From Pseudomonas sp. BMS12 (GTDB taxonomy: Bacteria; Pseudomonadota; Gammaproteobacteria; Pseudomonadales; Pseudomonadaceae): a stretch of 64,000 nt of DNA. Below the pieces are notes generated by a model. That model saw only the letters and a program-made list of their open reading frames with translations, did no database searches and was not told the DNA's origin. This document shows, in pieces, positions 55,551 to 63,973 of this stretch. The position numbers and the translations under genes are program-made. Position 1 is the stretch's first letter; each line of letters opens with the position of its first letter. The DNA lies in NCBI RefSeq assembly GCF_001592875.1, contig NZ_LSOF01000005.1:401335-465334 (forward strand). Direction: 5' to 3'.

Positions 55551-57646
55551 TGCTCGAGCCCGCCGACCTGCCGACCCCGCCGCTGCGCGAAGACCTGCGC
55601 CTGAGCGAGGCGCTGCCCGGCAATGATGGCGAGCCCTGCTGGATGATTCACGACACCGTGGTCAATCGCTTCTATCGCATCGGCTGGCTGGAATTCGAAT
55701 GCCTGTTGCGCTGGGAGCGCACACCCCGGCAGATCTGCAGCCAGATCAGCGAACAGACCCCACTCAAGCCCGAAGTCGAGCAGGTGCTGGGGCTGCGCCG
55801 CTTTCTCGAACAACATCAGTTGCTGCGCCCGGACGCCGATGCCCTGAAACGCCTGCGCGAGCAGAGTGAAGGCAAGCAGTGGCTGACCTGGAAATGGTGG
55901 CTGCACCACTATCTGTTCTTCCGTATTCCCCTGCTGCACCCGCAAACCCGCCTGCAGCGGCTGGCCAGCAGCCTGGACTGGCTGTTCCGTCCGATTACCG
56001 CCTGGCTGGTGTTTCTGCTCAGCCTGCTCGGCGTGGTCATGGTGCTGCAACAGTGGGACAGCTTCACCCACGCGGTAGTGGAATCCTTCTCTGCCGAAGG
56101 GCTGGTCAGCTTCGCCCTGGCCCTGTGCCTGGCCAAGACGCTGCACGAGCTGGGCCACGCCCTGGTGGCCACGCGCCTGGGACTGCGGGTGGCCCATATG
56201 GGCGTGGCTTTCGTGGTGCTCTGGCCCATGCTCTACACCGACACCGGCGAGAGCTGGAAGCTACGCAGCTCGCGCCAGCGCCTGGCCATTGCCGCCGCCG
56301 GCATCCTCACCGAGCTGTCGCTGGCCGGCCTGGCCACCCTCGGCTGGGCGCTGAGCGAGCCGGGCATGCTGCGCAACGCCCTGCTCTACCTGGCGACCAC
56401 CAGCTGGATACTGTCACTGGCGTTGAATGCCAGTCCGTTCATGCGCTTCGACGGCTACTTCATCCTGTCCGACCTGCTGGATTTCCCCAACCTGCACGAG
56501 CGCTCTTCCGCGTTGGCCCGCGCCACCCTGCGTCGCACTCTGCTGGGCCTCGACGAGCCCTGGCCGGAGCGCTTCCCCGCCGGTAAACGACGCCTGCTGG
56601 TGACCTTCGCCATCATCACCTGGCTGTATCGCCTGGTGCTGTTCCTCGGCATCGCCGTGGCGGTGTACCTGCTGTTCTTCAAGCTGCTCGGGATCTTCCT
56701 GTTCGCGGTGGAAATCGCCTGGTTCGTGGTCATGCCGATGTGGCGCGAGGTGAAGCACTGGTGGGGCGCGCGGGCGCAGATCCCCGGCGCACGCAAGCGT
56801 GGGCTGTGGCTGGCCCTGAGCCTCTGCCTGCTGCTGCTCGCCATTCCCTGGCGCAGCCAGGTGCACGGCTACGGCGTGGCGCGCAGCGAGCAGCAGCTGC
56901 GCCTGTTCACCCCCTACCCGGCCTTGCTACAGCAGGTCCACGAAGCCGGCCCGGTCGAGCGTGGCGCGACCCTGGCGGTGCTGGACGAGCCCGATATCGC
57001 TGCCCGCCTGCGTGGCAACGAAGCCAGCATCCGCAGCTACCAGGCGCGCCTGCGAGGCCTGCTGGCCGACCCCACAGGCCTGGCCCAGCAGAGCTCGACC
57101 CTGCAACGCCTGGACGTGGAACTGGGGCAAGTGCATGCCGCTCGCTCGGAGATCGCCCGCCTCACCCTCAAGGCGCCCTTCGTCGGGCAATGGCAGGACG
57201 TCAACCCGCAGTGGCAGGCGGGGCAATGGGTCGGCCCCCGGGAGATGCTGGGCGTGCTGATCGACCCCGAGCATTGGCAGGTCGACGCCTATATCGCTCA
57301 GGATCAGGTACATCGCCTGCAGAACGGCGGCCGGGTGCGCTTCTACCCGCAGGGCCAACCGGCGCCGATCGACGGCAAGGTACTGGCCATCGGCAGCACG
57401 CGAGTCAACCACCTGAGCCATCCCATGCTCAGCGCGCGCCAGGGCGGCCCCGTCACCACCGGCAGCGAAGATGAAGGGTTGGCGCCCAGCGAATCGCTGT
57501 TCCACGTCTTGATCCAACTGGACAGCCCGCCCCCCAGTCTGCGCGAGACCCTCGGCCAGGTGCAGATCGAGGGCAGCCGCCGCAGCCTGCTGGGTGAAGG
57601 CCTGACCTACAGCCTGGCCGTACTGCTGCGCGAGAGTGGCTTCTAG
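55550..57646 (+). CDS. M50 (site-2-protease-like) membrane protein fused to a HlyD-like domain
   Basis: A 698-residue protein. N-terminal PqqD-like winged domain (about 40-105). Polytopic core (about 145-445) with HELGH zinc motif (His199, Glu200, His203) in one helix and the second metal motif SPFMRFDGYF (Asp301) in another. The C-terminal periplasmic part (about 450-698) has HlyD-like lipoyl and barrel segments (APFVGQWQDVNPQWQAGQWV). All catalytic M50 residues appear intact. ATG 55550 overlaps the upstream TGA. Ends by overlapping the convergent metal operon by 4 bp. It occupies the inner-membrane position where an ABC exporter would be expected. Confidence 0.87.
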   Translation: MLEPADLPTPPLREDLRLSEALPGNDGEPCWMIHDTVVNRFYRIGWLEFECLLRWERTPRQICSQISEQTPLKPEVEQVLGLRRFLEQHQLLRPDADALKRLREQSEGKQWLTWKWWLHHYLFFRIPLLHPQTRLQRLASSLDWLFRPITAWLVFLLSLLGVVMVLQQWDSFTHAVVESFSAEGLVSFALALCLAKTLHELGHALVATRLGLRVAHMGVAFVVLWPMLYTDTGESWKLRSSRQRLAIAAAGILTELSLAGLATLGWALSEPGMLRNALLYLATTSWILSLALNASPFMRFDGYFILSDLLDFPNLHERSSALARATLRRTLLGLDEPWPERFPAGKRRLLVTFAIITWLYRLVLFLGIAVAVYLLFFKLLGIFLFAVEIAWFVVMPMWREVKHWWGARAQIPGARKRGLWLALSLCLLLLAIPWRSQVHGYGVARSEQQLRLFTPYPALLQQVHEAGPVERGATLAVLDEPDIAARLRGNEASIRSYQARLRGLLADPTGLAQQSSTLQRLDVELGQVHAARSEIARLTLKAPFVGQWQDVNPQWQAGQWVGPREMLGVLIDPEHWQVDAYIAQDQVHRLQNGGRVRFYPQGQPAPIDGKVLAIGSTRVNHLSHPMLSARQGGPVTTGSEDEGLAPSESLFHVLIQLDSPPPSLRETLGQVQIEGSRRSLLGEGLTYSLAVLLRESGF

Positions 57647-58521
57647 CCGGCCAGCGCATCCAGCAGTTGGGCGATGACCGCTTCCAGGTTGGCCAGCGGA
57701 TCGTCGCCCTGGCTATCGAGCACCAGCAGCTGGCTGCCACCGTCGGCAACGGCCTTGGCCAACTCGGCCGCGGGCTGGCGGTCAGCGAGCACCACGGCCA
57801 CTTCGTCTCCCTGCAGACTACTGGTCAGCTGCGCCAAGGCCTCGGTGGTCCACTGCTGATCGACCGGCAGCTCCAGCTCGATGCGATCCAGGTTGAGGCC
57901 GCTGATCAGGTAATCGAAGTGCGGCGACAGGCTGGCCACCGTGAGGTTGTCCAGCTCGGCCAGGCGCCCTTCGCTGTCGGCGCTGAGCTTGAGCAGGCGC
58001 TGCTTGAGATCGGCCAGGTTGGCCTCGATCTGCGCCTTGTCGGCCGGCGCCAGGCGCACCAGATCGGCCGCCGTCACGTCGGCCATGCGTCCAAGATTGG
58101 TGATGCTCAGCCAGGGCTGACTGGCCAGCGCATCAGTGGCCCCCGGCTCCACGGCAATCCCCGGAAGAGCGCCGTCCACCGGACGCGCACCATCGACCTC
58201 GACGATGCGGATATTGCTGCGCCGCGCCATCGGGTACAGCGGGTCATCCGGCCATAGCGAGCGCAGGGCGATCACCCCGTCCGCCTGGCTGGCCACTTTC
58301 TCCAGTGCCTTGGCGCCACGGCCACTGAAATAGGAGATCTGCCGGCTGGCCGGCAGCTTGGCCGGGGCGGCGCGTTGCAGCTGCACCGAGCTGCCGGCCA
58401 GCAGGGTGGCGCCCAGGCCGTAGGTGATCGGCAGGCTGGCGAGAATCCGTACCGGCTGCTGCTCGGCGTGCAGCGGAGCGGCGAGCAGCAGGCTGGCCGC
58501 CAGGACAAGAGGCAGTTTCAT
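57643..58521 (-). CDS. ZnuA-like metal-binding periplasmic protein, second copy
   Basis: A 292-residue cluster-9 binding protein with a signal peptide (about 1-20). The fold is of the TroA/ZnuA type (a long helix linking two lobes), but the usual metal-binding His residues are mostly replaced: ASLPITYGLGATLL stands where ZnuA has the first His, and SLSPHFDYL keeps one. It may bind a metal complex or act as a divergent partner. Last gene of the eight-gene operon; overlaps the permease gene by 4 bp. Confidence 0.82.
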   Translation of the reverse strand: MKLPLVLAASLLLAAPLHAEQQPVRILASLPITYGLGATLLAGSSVQLQRAAPAKLPASRQISYFSGRGAKALEKVASQADGVIALRSLWPDDPLYPMARRSNIRIVEVDGARPVDGALPGIAVEPGATDALASQPWLSITNLGRMADVTAADLVRLAPADKAQIEANLADLKQRLLKLSADSEGRLAELDNLTVASLSPHFDYLISGLNLDRIELELPVDQQWTTEALAQLTSSLQGDEVAVVLADRQPAAELAKAVADGGSQLLVLDSQGDDPLANLEAVIAQLLDALAG

Positions 58522-59417
58522 CCCAGGTTTCCTTTCAGGCTCGGCACTATGCCGCGGGCGATGGCCGCGCAGGCGAAGACGATGCCGGCGATGATGATGA
58601 TGGCCGCGCCAGACGGCACCGGCAGTTCCAAGGCGATCGGCACGAAGATACCGGCCAGGGTGCTGAGCGTGGCGATCAGCACCGAGAGCCAGAAGAAGCC
58701 TTTCAGCGACTGGCTGAGCAGGCGCGCGGCCGCCGCCGGGATCACCAGCAGCGCGCCGACCAGGATGGCGCCAATGACCTTGACCGCCGCCACGGTGACC
58801 AGCGACACCAGAATCACGAACAGGTAGTCCAGCGACTTCACCGCCACCCCGCGCACGGCAGCCAGCTGCGGGTTGAAGCTGGCCAGCATGATGCGGTTGT
58901 ACAGCGGCAGCGCCAGCCCCAGCACCAGCAGGGAAACCAGCGCCAGCACGGCCAGGTCCTGAGCGTTGACCGTCAGCACCGAGCCGAACAGCACGTTCTC
59001 CAGGATATGGATGTTGATCTTGCCGGCAAGGATCAGCAGCAGGCTGGCACCGACCGCCAGCGACACCGAGAGAAACACGCCGATCAGGGTGTCCGGCGCC
59101 AGGCCGGTACGGTTGCGCAGGTAGTTGAGCAGAATGCCGAACAGCAGGCAGTAGCCGAACAGGCTGCCGTAAGGCCCGGTGTAGGGCTCGCCGAGCAGGA
59201 TGCCGACAGCCACGCCGGTCAGCGCGGCATGGCCGACCGCCTCGGAGAAGAAGGCGAGACGCTTGACCACCACCAGCGTGCCCAGGCCGCCCAGCACCGG
59301 GCCGATCAGCAGCCCGGCGAACAGCGCGTTGACCACGAAACCGTAGGCCAGCGCCTCCGGCAGATAACCCGCACTGGCCCAGGCCTGGATGGCCAGGCGG
59401 ATGTCTTCGAAATTCAT
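58518..59417 (-). CDS. Metal ABC transporter permease (ZnuB-like)
   Basis: A 299-residue ABC-3 family permease with eight or more hydrophobic segments. The EAA-like SEAVGHAALTGVAVGILLGEP and GALLVIPAAAARLLSQSL loop are family-typical. It forms the channel for Zn, Mn or Fe uptake. The ATG of MNFEDIRLAI overlaps the stop codon of the ATPase gene. Confidence 0.92.
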   Translation of the reverse strand: MNFEDIRLAIQAWASAGYLPEALAYGFVVNALFAGLLIGPVLGGLGTLVVVKRLAFFSEAVGHAALTGVAVGILLGEPYTGPYGSLFGYCLLFGILLNYLRNRTGLAPDTLIGVFLSVSLAVGASLLLILAGKINIHILENVLFGSVLTVNAQDLAVLALVSLLVLGLALPLYNRIMLASFNPQLAAVRGVAVKSLDYLFVILVSLVTVAAVKVIGAILVGALLVIPAAAARLLSQSLKGFFWLSVLIATLSTLAGIFVPIALELPVPSGAAIIIIAGIVFACAAIARGIVPSLKGNLG

Positions 59418-60169
59418 ACGGCAGTCTCGCGCTGGCTGCGGGGATGGCTGGAGAACAGATCGAGCAGGCGCTCGGGATTGAGCACCCGCACCGGTTCGTC
59501 GTCGAAACGCACGCTGCGGTTGAGCCCGGTCACGCGGTCGGCGAGGCGGCCGACCGCCTGCAGGTCGTGCTCGATCCACAGCACCGTGGTACCGGCTTGG
59601 CGCCAGTCGCGCAGCAGCTGCTCGAACACCTGCTCGCCCGGCTCGTCCAGCGCCGACATCGGCTCGTCGAGCACCACCAGCTGCGCCTCGGGCACCAGGC
59701 CCTGGGCCAGCAACACGCGCTGACGCTCACCGCCGGACAGCGCGCCCATGCGCCGCTTGCGCTTGTCCAGCATGCCGACCCGCGCCAGCGCCTGCTCGAT
59801 GGCCGGTGCCTGGCGCCGCGACAGGCCGAGAAAAGCCGGGCGACGCTGGCACATGGCGGCCATGAAGTCGTCCACCGTCATCGGCAAACCACGGTCGAAC
59901 TCCAGGGCCTGCGGCACATAGCCGATAGTGCCCGGCGCATCCGGCCAGTGCAGGCGCAGCTCGCCGCGATGGGGCATCTGGCCGAGCAGAGTCTTGATCA
60001 GCGAGCTCTTGCCGCCGCCATTCGGCCCCACCAGCGCATGCACGCTGCCGGCCTGCACCTGGAAGCTGACGTTATCGAGGATGCGCGTACGACCGAGATC
60101 CAGTTCAACCCGCTCGAAATCGATGGCCGGGCCCTGCACCCTGACCGGTGCCGCTTCCAGAGCAGTCAT
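59414..60169 (-). CDS. Metal ABC transporter ATP-binding protein (ZnuC-like)
   Basis: A 251-residue ABC ATPase. Walker A GPNGGGKSS, Q-loop YVPQ, signature LSGGERQR, Walker B LVVLDEPMSALD and H-loop IEHDL are all intact. Powers the metal permease. Overlaps binding-protein and permease genes by 4 bp on each side. Confidence 0.95.
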   Translation of the reverse strand: MTALEAAPVRVQGPAIDFERVELDLGRTRILDNVSFQVQAGSVHALVGPNGGGKSSLIKTLLGQMPHRGELRLHWPDAPGTIGYVPQALEFDRGLPMTVDDFMAAMCQRRPAFLGLSRRQAPAIEQALARVGMLDKRKRRMGALSGGERQRVLLAQGLVPEAQLVVLDEPMSALDEPGEQVFEQLLRDWRQAGTTVLWIEHDLQAVGRLADRVTGLNRSVRFDDEPVRVLNPERLLDLFSSHPRSQRETAV

Positions 60170-61098
60170 ACGCCTTCGTCCTGAATCGCCCGCACCACGG
60201 TGTCGAGGTTGTGCCGCATCTCCTTCTCGTACTTGTCCTGGGTGTACTCGCCATAGGAGATGTGCGTCAGGGCGTAGAGCTTGACCCCGGACTCGCGCTG
60301 AATGGTGTCGACGTAGCTGGAAGGGAAATCCATCTCGGAGAAGATCACCCGCACATCCAGCGCCTTGAGCTGGTCGATGGTCTTCTTCAGCTGGCTGGGG
60401 CTGGGCTCGATGCCGTGGGCCGGCTCGACCACCGCGGTGACCTCCAGGCCGAACTCGCGCAGCAGGTAGTCGTAAGCCGCGTGGATGGTGGCCGCACGCA
60501 GGTCGCGGCCCTGGGCATCCTTGAGCTTGGCCAGGGCCTCGGCACGCAGGCCGCGCAGGCGCTTGCCGTAGGCACGGGCATTCTTGCTGTAGAACTTGGC
60601 GTTGGCCGGGTCGAGCTTGCCCAGCGCGCGGGCGATGTTGTTGATCTGCGAGATCGACGCGCTGATCGACAGGAAGGTGTGCGGGTTGACCACCTTGCCC
60701 GCACCACGGGCGGCCTGGCCGGTGGCGGCCAGCAGCGGCACGCGCTCGTTGGACTCGATGACCGGGATGTCCGGCTTCTCGCTGGCGGCGATCATGCGGT
60801 CGGCGAAATCGTCGTGGCCGATGCCGTTGAGCACTACCACATCGAGCGTGCCGATGCGCTTGATGTCCTCAGCGCGTGGCTCGTAGGCATGCGGATTGAA
60901 GCCGGCGGGAATCAGCGGCACCACCTCGGCCTTGTCGCCGACGATGTTGCTCACATAGCTGTAGTACGGATGCAGGGTGATGCCGATACGCAGGCGCTTG
61001 GCCTCATCGGCACTGGCCAGCCCCGGCAGCAGCAAGGCGCCGAGCAGCAGCGAGAACGCGCCGAACAGGCGGCGGGAGAACAGGGAACGCTTGGACAT
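60166..61098 (-). CDS. ZnuA-like metal-binding periplasmic protein
   Basis: A 310-residue cluster-9 binding protein. Signal peptide about 1-28. Metal ligands: LHPYYSY, FNPHAYEP, NPHTFLS, HAAYDYL and EPAHGIEPSPSQ. No His-rich loop like that of ZnuA, so it could be a Mn/Fe-type or a Zn-type protein. Start at MSKRSLFSRRLF, chosen because the signal peptide begins there. It follows the 188-residue protein gene by 17 bp. Confidence 0.9.
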   Translation of the reverse strand: MSKRSLFSRRLFGAFSLLLGALLLPGLASADEAKRLRIGITLHPYYSYVSNIVGDKAEVVPLIPAGFNPHAYEPRAEDIKRIGTLDVVVLNGIGHDDFADRMIAASEKPDIPVIESNERVPLLAATGQAARGAGKVVNPHTFLSISASISQINNIARALGKLDPANAKFYSKNARAYGKRLRGLRAEALAKLKDAQGRDLRAATIHAAYDYLLREFGLEVTAVVEPAHGIEPSPSQLKKTIDQLKALDVRVIFSEMDFPSSYVDTIQRESGVKLYALTHISYGEYTQDKYEKEMRHNLDTVVRAIQDEGV

Positions 61099-61115
61099 GA
61101 AGGACACTTCCAGAT

Positions 61116-61682
61116 TCAGTGACGATGCTCGCGGGTCACCCCGGCGTCGTATTGCACGGCGACCTGCTTCCAGCCGGCCGCGGTCAGGGCGGTGGCCTGC
61201 AGATCGGTCGGCGCGGCCGCGCTCGGGCTGCGGTTGAGCCACACATCGAAGCCCTCGTGAGCCGGAAACAGCAGGAAGGAGCCGGCTACGCTGGCGTCAC
61301 CGCTCAGCCCCAGGTACACCACCTGGTCGCCCAGCTGCAGCAGCTGCCAGTGATGGGCGCCGCGCTTGAGTGCACTGGCATCGTCGGTAAAGGGCGGCAG
61401 GGTTTCTTCGGCGAGCAGCTCGGGGCTGGGCAGGGCCTGTTGCTCTTCCTGCAGCAGGCGGATCTCGTCGAGCGCCACGCTGAGGTCGGTGTGGATGCCC
61501 TGCTCCGCCGCGTTGAGATCGCGGCGGGCATCAAGCTGATGGCTGGCGACGCTGTGCTGTTCATCCTTCTCGCTGCGCAGCATCACCACCAGACCGGCAA
61601 CCAACAGGATCACCAGGCTGAGCAGCAGTACCTGCAGGCTCTCATGGCCGGCACCGGCCGGACGCACTACCTGGGTGGTCAT
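61116..61682 (-). CDS. Membrane-anchored protein of metal operon, unknown
   Basis: A 188-residue protein with one membrane segment (about 16-36), a helical stretch (about 40-90) and a small beta-rich domain to the end, finishing in a His pair (TREHRH). I believe it belongs to a domain-of-unknown-function family found in Pseudomonas metal ABC loci but cannot name it with certainty. Overlaps the upstream gene by 4 bp. Confidence 0.75.
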   Translation of the reverse strand: MTTQVVRPAGAGHESLQVLLLSLVILLVAGLVVMLRSEKDEQHSVASHQLDARRDLNAAEQGIHTDLSVALDEIRLLQEEQQALPSPELLAEETLPPFTDDASALKRGAHHWQLLQLGDQVVYLGLSGDASVAGSFLLFPAHEGFDVWLNRSPSAAAPTDLQATALTAAGWKQVAVQYDAGVTREHRH

Positions 61683-61999
61683 GGCGTTTCGATTTCCGTG
61701 TGGTCGATTTCCACCACATGGCCGGGGCCGGCGTCGAACAGCACGTAGAACTCGCCGTCCGGGCGTTTGAAGCGAAGCTTGGAGTCGTCGCCGAGCTTGC
61801 CGGGCACCAGCACTTCTTCGTCGTAGCTGATCACATCCAGGGTCACGCCGGGCGCACCGCTGCCGTCGGAGAAACCACCGGTACAGACGACTTCATCGCT
61901 CGCCGCAGGTTCGCACTCGCAGATCGGGTTATGCGCCCAGACCAGAGAGGACAGCCCACTGCCGAGCAGCAACAGGCCAACGCGGAAAGTACGGATCAT
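61679..61999 (-). CDS. Small secreted Cys-containing protein of metal operon
   Basis: A 106-residue protein with a signal peptide (ends about 22, SLVWA) and mature part beginning HNPICECEPAASDEVVCTGG. The HN..CEC cluster could bind a metal. The rest resembles a transthyretin-like (carboxypeptidase-regulatory) beta fold (SGAPGVTLDVISYDEEVL). GGAGG sits upstream. It overlaps both neighbours by 4 bp. Function unknown; a periplasmic metal-binding or redox helper is an inference. Confidence 0.75.
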   Translation of the reverse strand: MIRTFRVGLLLLGSGLSSLVWAHNPICECEPAASDEVVCTGGFSDGSGAPGVTLDVISYDEEVLVPGKLGDDSKLRFKRPDGEFYVLFDAGPGHVVEIDHTEIETP

Positions 62000-62538
62000 G
62001 GTTTGCCTCCTTGTTGTTTCAGCCAGGCGACGGTCGCGGGTGAGGCCTCGGCCAGCGGAATGGATGCCTGATGCACCGTGCCGTCCCAACCTTCGGCGGT
62101 GATCCACAGCTCGGCATCGGGCTTGGTGCGCGGCGGCACGGGAATGTTCGCGCCCATGCGATAGGGGCTGCCGAAGAACAGGCCGCCGGCGGCGCGCAGG
62201 CTGCGCGGCTTGCCGATGCGCAGATAGGTGGCCTTGACCTGATCGCCACAGCCCTGGCACAGCGCCGCATTGAAGGCCTTCATGTAACCGGCCGGACCTT
62301 CCAGCTGCGGCGCCATGTTGCGGAACTCGGCCAGACGCAGGCTCCAGGGGCCGACCTGCACCTCGCCGACTTCGCGCTCACCGAGGCCGCTGTCGCCACG
62401 GAACAGCGCCACGTCCTGGAAGTACTTGGGCATGAAGCCCAGCGGGATCAGGATCAGCAGCGCATTCAGATGAAAGCGCCATTTGTGCCACCAGCGGCCC
62501 AGCGCCGATGGGGTCGGGGCAGTTGCAACCTTGCTCAT
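61996..62538 (-). CDS. Membrane-anchored protein with CxxC, metal operon
   Basis: A 180-residue protein with one N-terminal membrane helix (about 22-40) and a periplasmic domain carrying CQGCGDQVKATYL, a CxxC that could bind metal or act in redox. No family recognised. Overlaps the PepSY gene stop by 4 bp and the downstream gene by 4 bp. Confidence 0.75.
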   Translation of the reverse strand: MSKVATAPTPSALGRWWHKWRFHLNALLILIPLGFMPKYFQDVALFRGDSGLGEREVGEVQVGPWSLRLAEFRNMAPQLEGPAGYMKAFNAALCQGCGDQVKATYLRIGKPRSLRAAGGLFFGSPYRMGANIPVPPRTKPDAELWITAEGWDGTVHQASIPLAEASPATVAWLKQQGGKP

Positions 62539-63737
62539 GGGCGGCCCTCCGAAACTTCAGCAATGGCGATGGGTGCTGCCCTGCTCCGACGCGGACCACG
62601 CTCGGCGCGCTTGACCAGCGCCGCCGTGGCATGGGCCGTACGCTTGGTCCAGATCAGCAGGCCGCTGAGCACCATCATGCTCAGCAGCAGACCGAAGAAG
62701 AACCAGATCAGCTTGACCCACAGCCCGCCGAAGTCGCCGACGTGCAGCGGACGCATGGACTCGGTGACGAATTCCAGGGTGGAGCGGTCGTCGAGCAGGC
62801 GCTTGGCGTCGATCTCGCCGTTGTACGGGTTGACCGTCACCGACTGGAACATCAGTGGATACCAGCCGCGCCCCGACACGGTGATATGGCCATAGGCATA
62901 GATGGGCAGGTCGATCGAGCTGGCCTCCAGGCTCGGTACGGCGCCTTGGGCGATGCTCACCGCCTGATCCAGGTCGATTCGCGGCACCTCCTTGGCGCTG
63001 GCTGCCAGCGGCACCTCTTCGCGGGCCACCACCGGCGGCACGCCTTCGGTGGAGATGGAGATATGGAAGTCGAACAGCAGCGCGCGGATCAGGAACCAGA
63101 TGCCGGTGATGGAGATCACCGCGATGAACCAGATCGACCAGATGCCGGACAGGCGATGGAAGTCGCCCCAGAAGATGCGCGTGCCCTGGTTAAAGCGCAG
63201 ACGCGGGGTAAAGAAGCCGCGCCAGAAGCGCTTGTAGACCACCAGCCCGGTGATCAGCGACAGCAGCATCGGGATGCCGGTCAGCGACACCAGGTACCAA
63301 CCCCAGCTGAAGCCGTTGGTGAACGGCACCAGCCACCAGCCATGCAGGGCACGGGTGAACTGGCGGAAATCGAACTGCGGGCTCACGCCCTGGATCGCCC
63401 CGGTATAGGGGTTGACGTAGAGGGTCGGCGAGCTGCCGTCCGGGTAGCTGACCCGGGCCGTCAGGGCGAAGTGATCCTCGTCCGGGCGGTCGATGCTGTG
63501 CACCACCAGCTGCGGCTCGGCAAGGTTGATCGCCGCCAGTATCTGGCCATAGCTGAGCCGCTCGGCATCGTCCGACGGTTTGCTGGCGCGGACATCCGGG
63601 TTGGCCAGCCAGACGATCTCCTGGCTGACGGTGGCCAGCGTGCCGGTCACGCAGATGATCAGCAGAAAGAACCAGACCGGCAGCGCCAGCCAGCTATGGA
63701 CGAGAAACCAGAGTTTTGAGCGGGACTTCTTGGACAT
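62535..63737 (-). CDS. PepSY-associated membrane protein (ferric-reductase-like)
   Basis: A 400-residue PepSY_TM family protein with four hydrophobic helices (about 14-38, 145-168, 195-220, 345-370) and two PepSY-type periplasmic regions (LSYGQILAAINLAEPQ ... VYVNPYTGAIQG-type; IDLDQAVSIAQG ... VTVNPYNGEI). Conserved His in VHSWLALP and FHRLSG may bind haem; related proteins reduce ferric siderophores or other metals at the inner membrane. First gene of the operon; promoter region has a Fur-box-like sequence. Confidence 0.9.
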   Translation of the reverse strand: MSKKSRSKLWFLVHSWLALPVWFFLLIICVTGTLATVSQEIVWLANPDVRASKPSDDAERLSYGQILAAINLAEPQLVVHSIDRPDEDHFALTARVSYPDGSSPTLYVNPYTGAIQGVSPQFDFRQFTRALHGWWLVPFTNGFSWGWYLVSLTGIPMLLSLITGLVVYKRFWRGFFTPRLRFNQGTRIFWGDFHRLSGIWSIWFIAVISITGIWFLIRALLFDFHISISTEGVPPVVAREEVPLAASAKEVPRIDLDQAVSIAQGAVPSLEASSIDLPIYAYGHITVSGRGWYPLMFQSVTVNPYNGEIDAKRLLDDRSTLEFVTESMRPLHVGDFGGLWVKLIWFFFGLLLSMMVLSGLLIWTKRTAHATAALVKRAERGPRRSRAAPIAIAEVSEGRP

Positions 63738-63817
63738 TGACTGCAGGTCTTAGCAATGGGACTGGGCACCATGATTGCGTGGCAAGCATTGGTTACGGCC
63801 GCATTGTAAAACGATCA

Positions 63818-63836
63818 GATGGTAATAATCCTCATT
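63818..63836 (-). promoter_or_regulatory. Fur-box-like site upstream of the PepSY/metal operon
   Basis: The window beginning GATGGTAATAATCCTCATT matches 13 of 19 positions of the GATAATGATAATCATTATC consensus; a TAGATAATGA copy follows. It lies about 81-99 bp before the PepSY start codon. A Zur-type palindrome was not found. Regulation by Fur is tentative. Confidence 0.45.
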
Positions 63837-63950
63837 AGATAATGAAAAAACTTCTTACTAGCCTTAGCAAGACGATATCAGGCCTTTGCTGCCCCGCTGT
63901 TACCGTCACCCCAGGGATCGGTGCCTTTACCTGTCATTCTTCTTCGGTGA

Positions 63951-63973
63951 AACGGCTTTAGCCGCTCCCGCGG
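63951..63973 (-). repeat. REP element copy
   Basis: AACGGCTTTAGCCGCTCCCG is the reverse-orientation Pseudomonas REP core. The 63738-64000 stretch contains the metal-operon promoter and this repeat, with no other gene seen. Confidence 0.72.

Noticed and set aside
63810..63850. Zur box upstream of the metal operon
   Set aside because: The GTTATA-NN-TATAAC pattern is not found; the A/T-rich site fits a Fur box better, though weakly.
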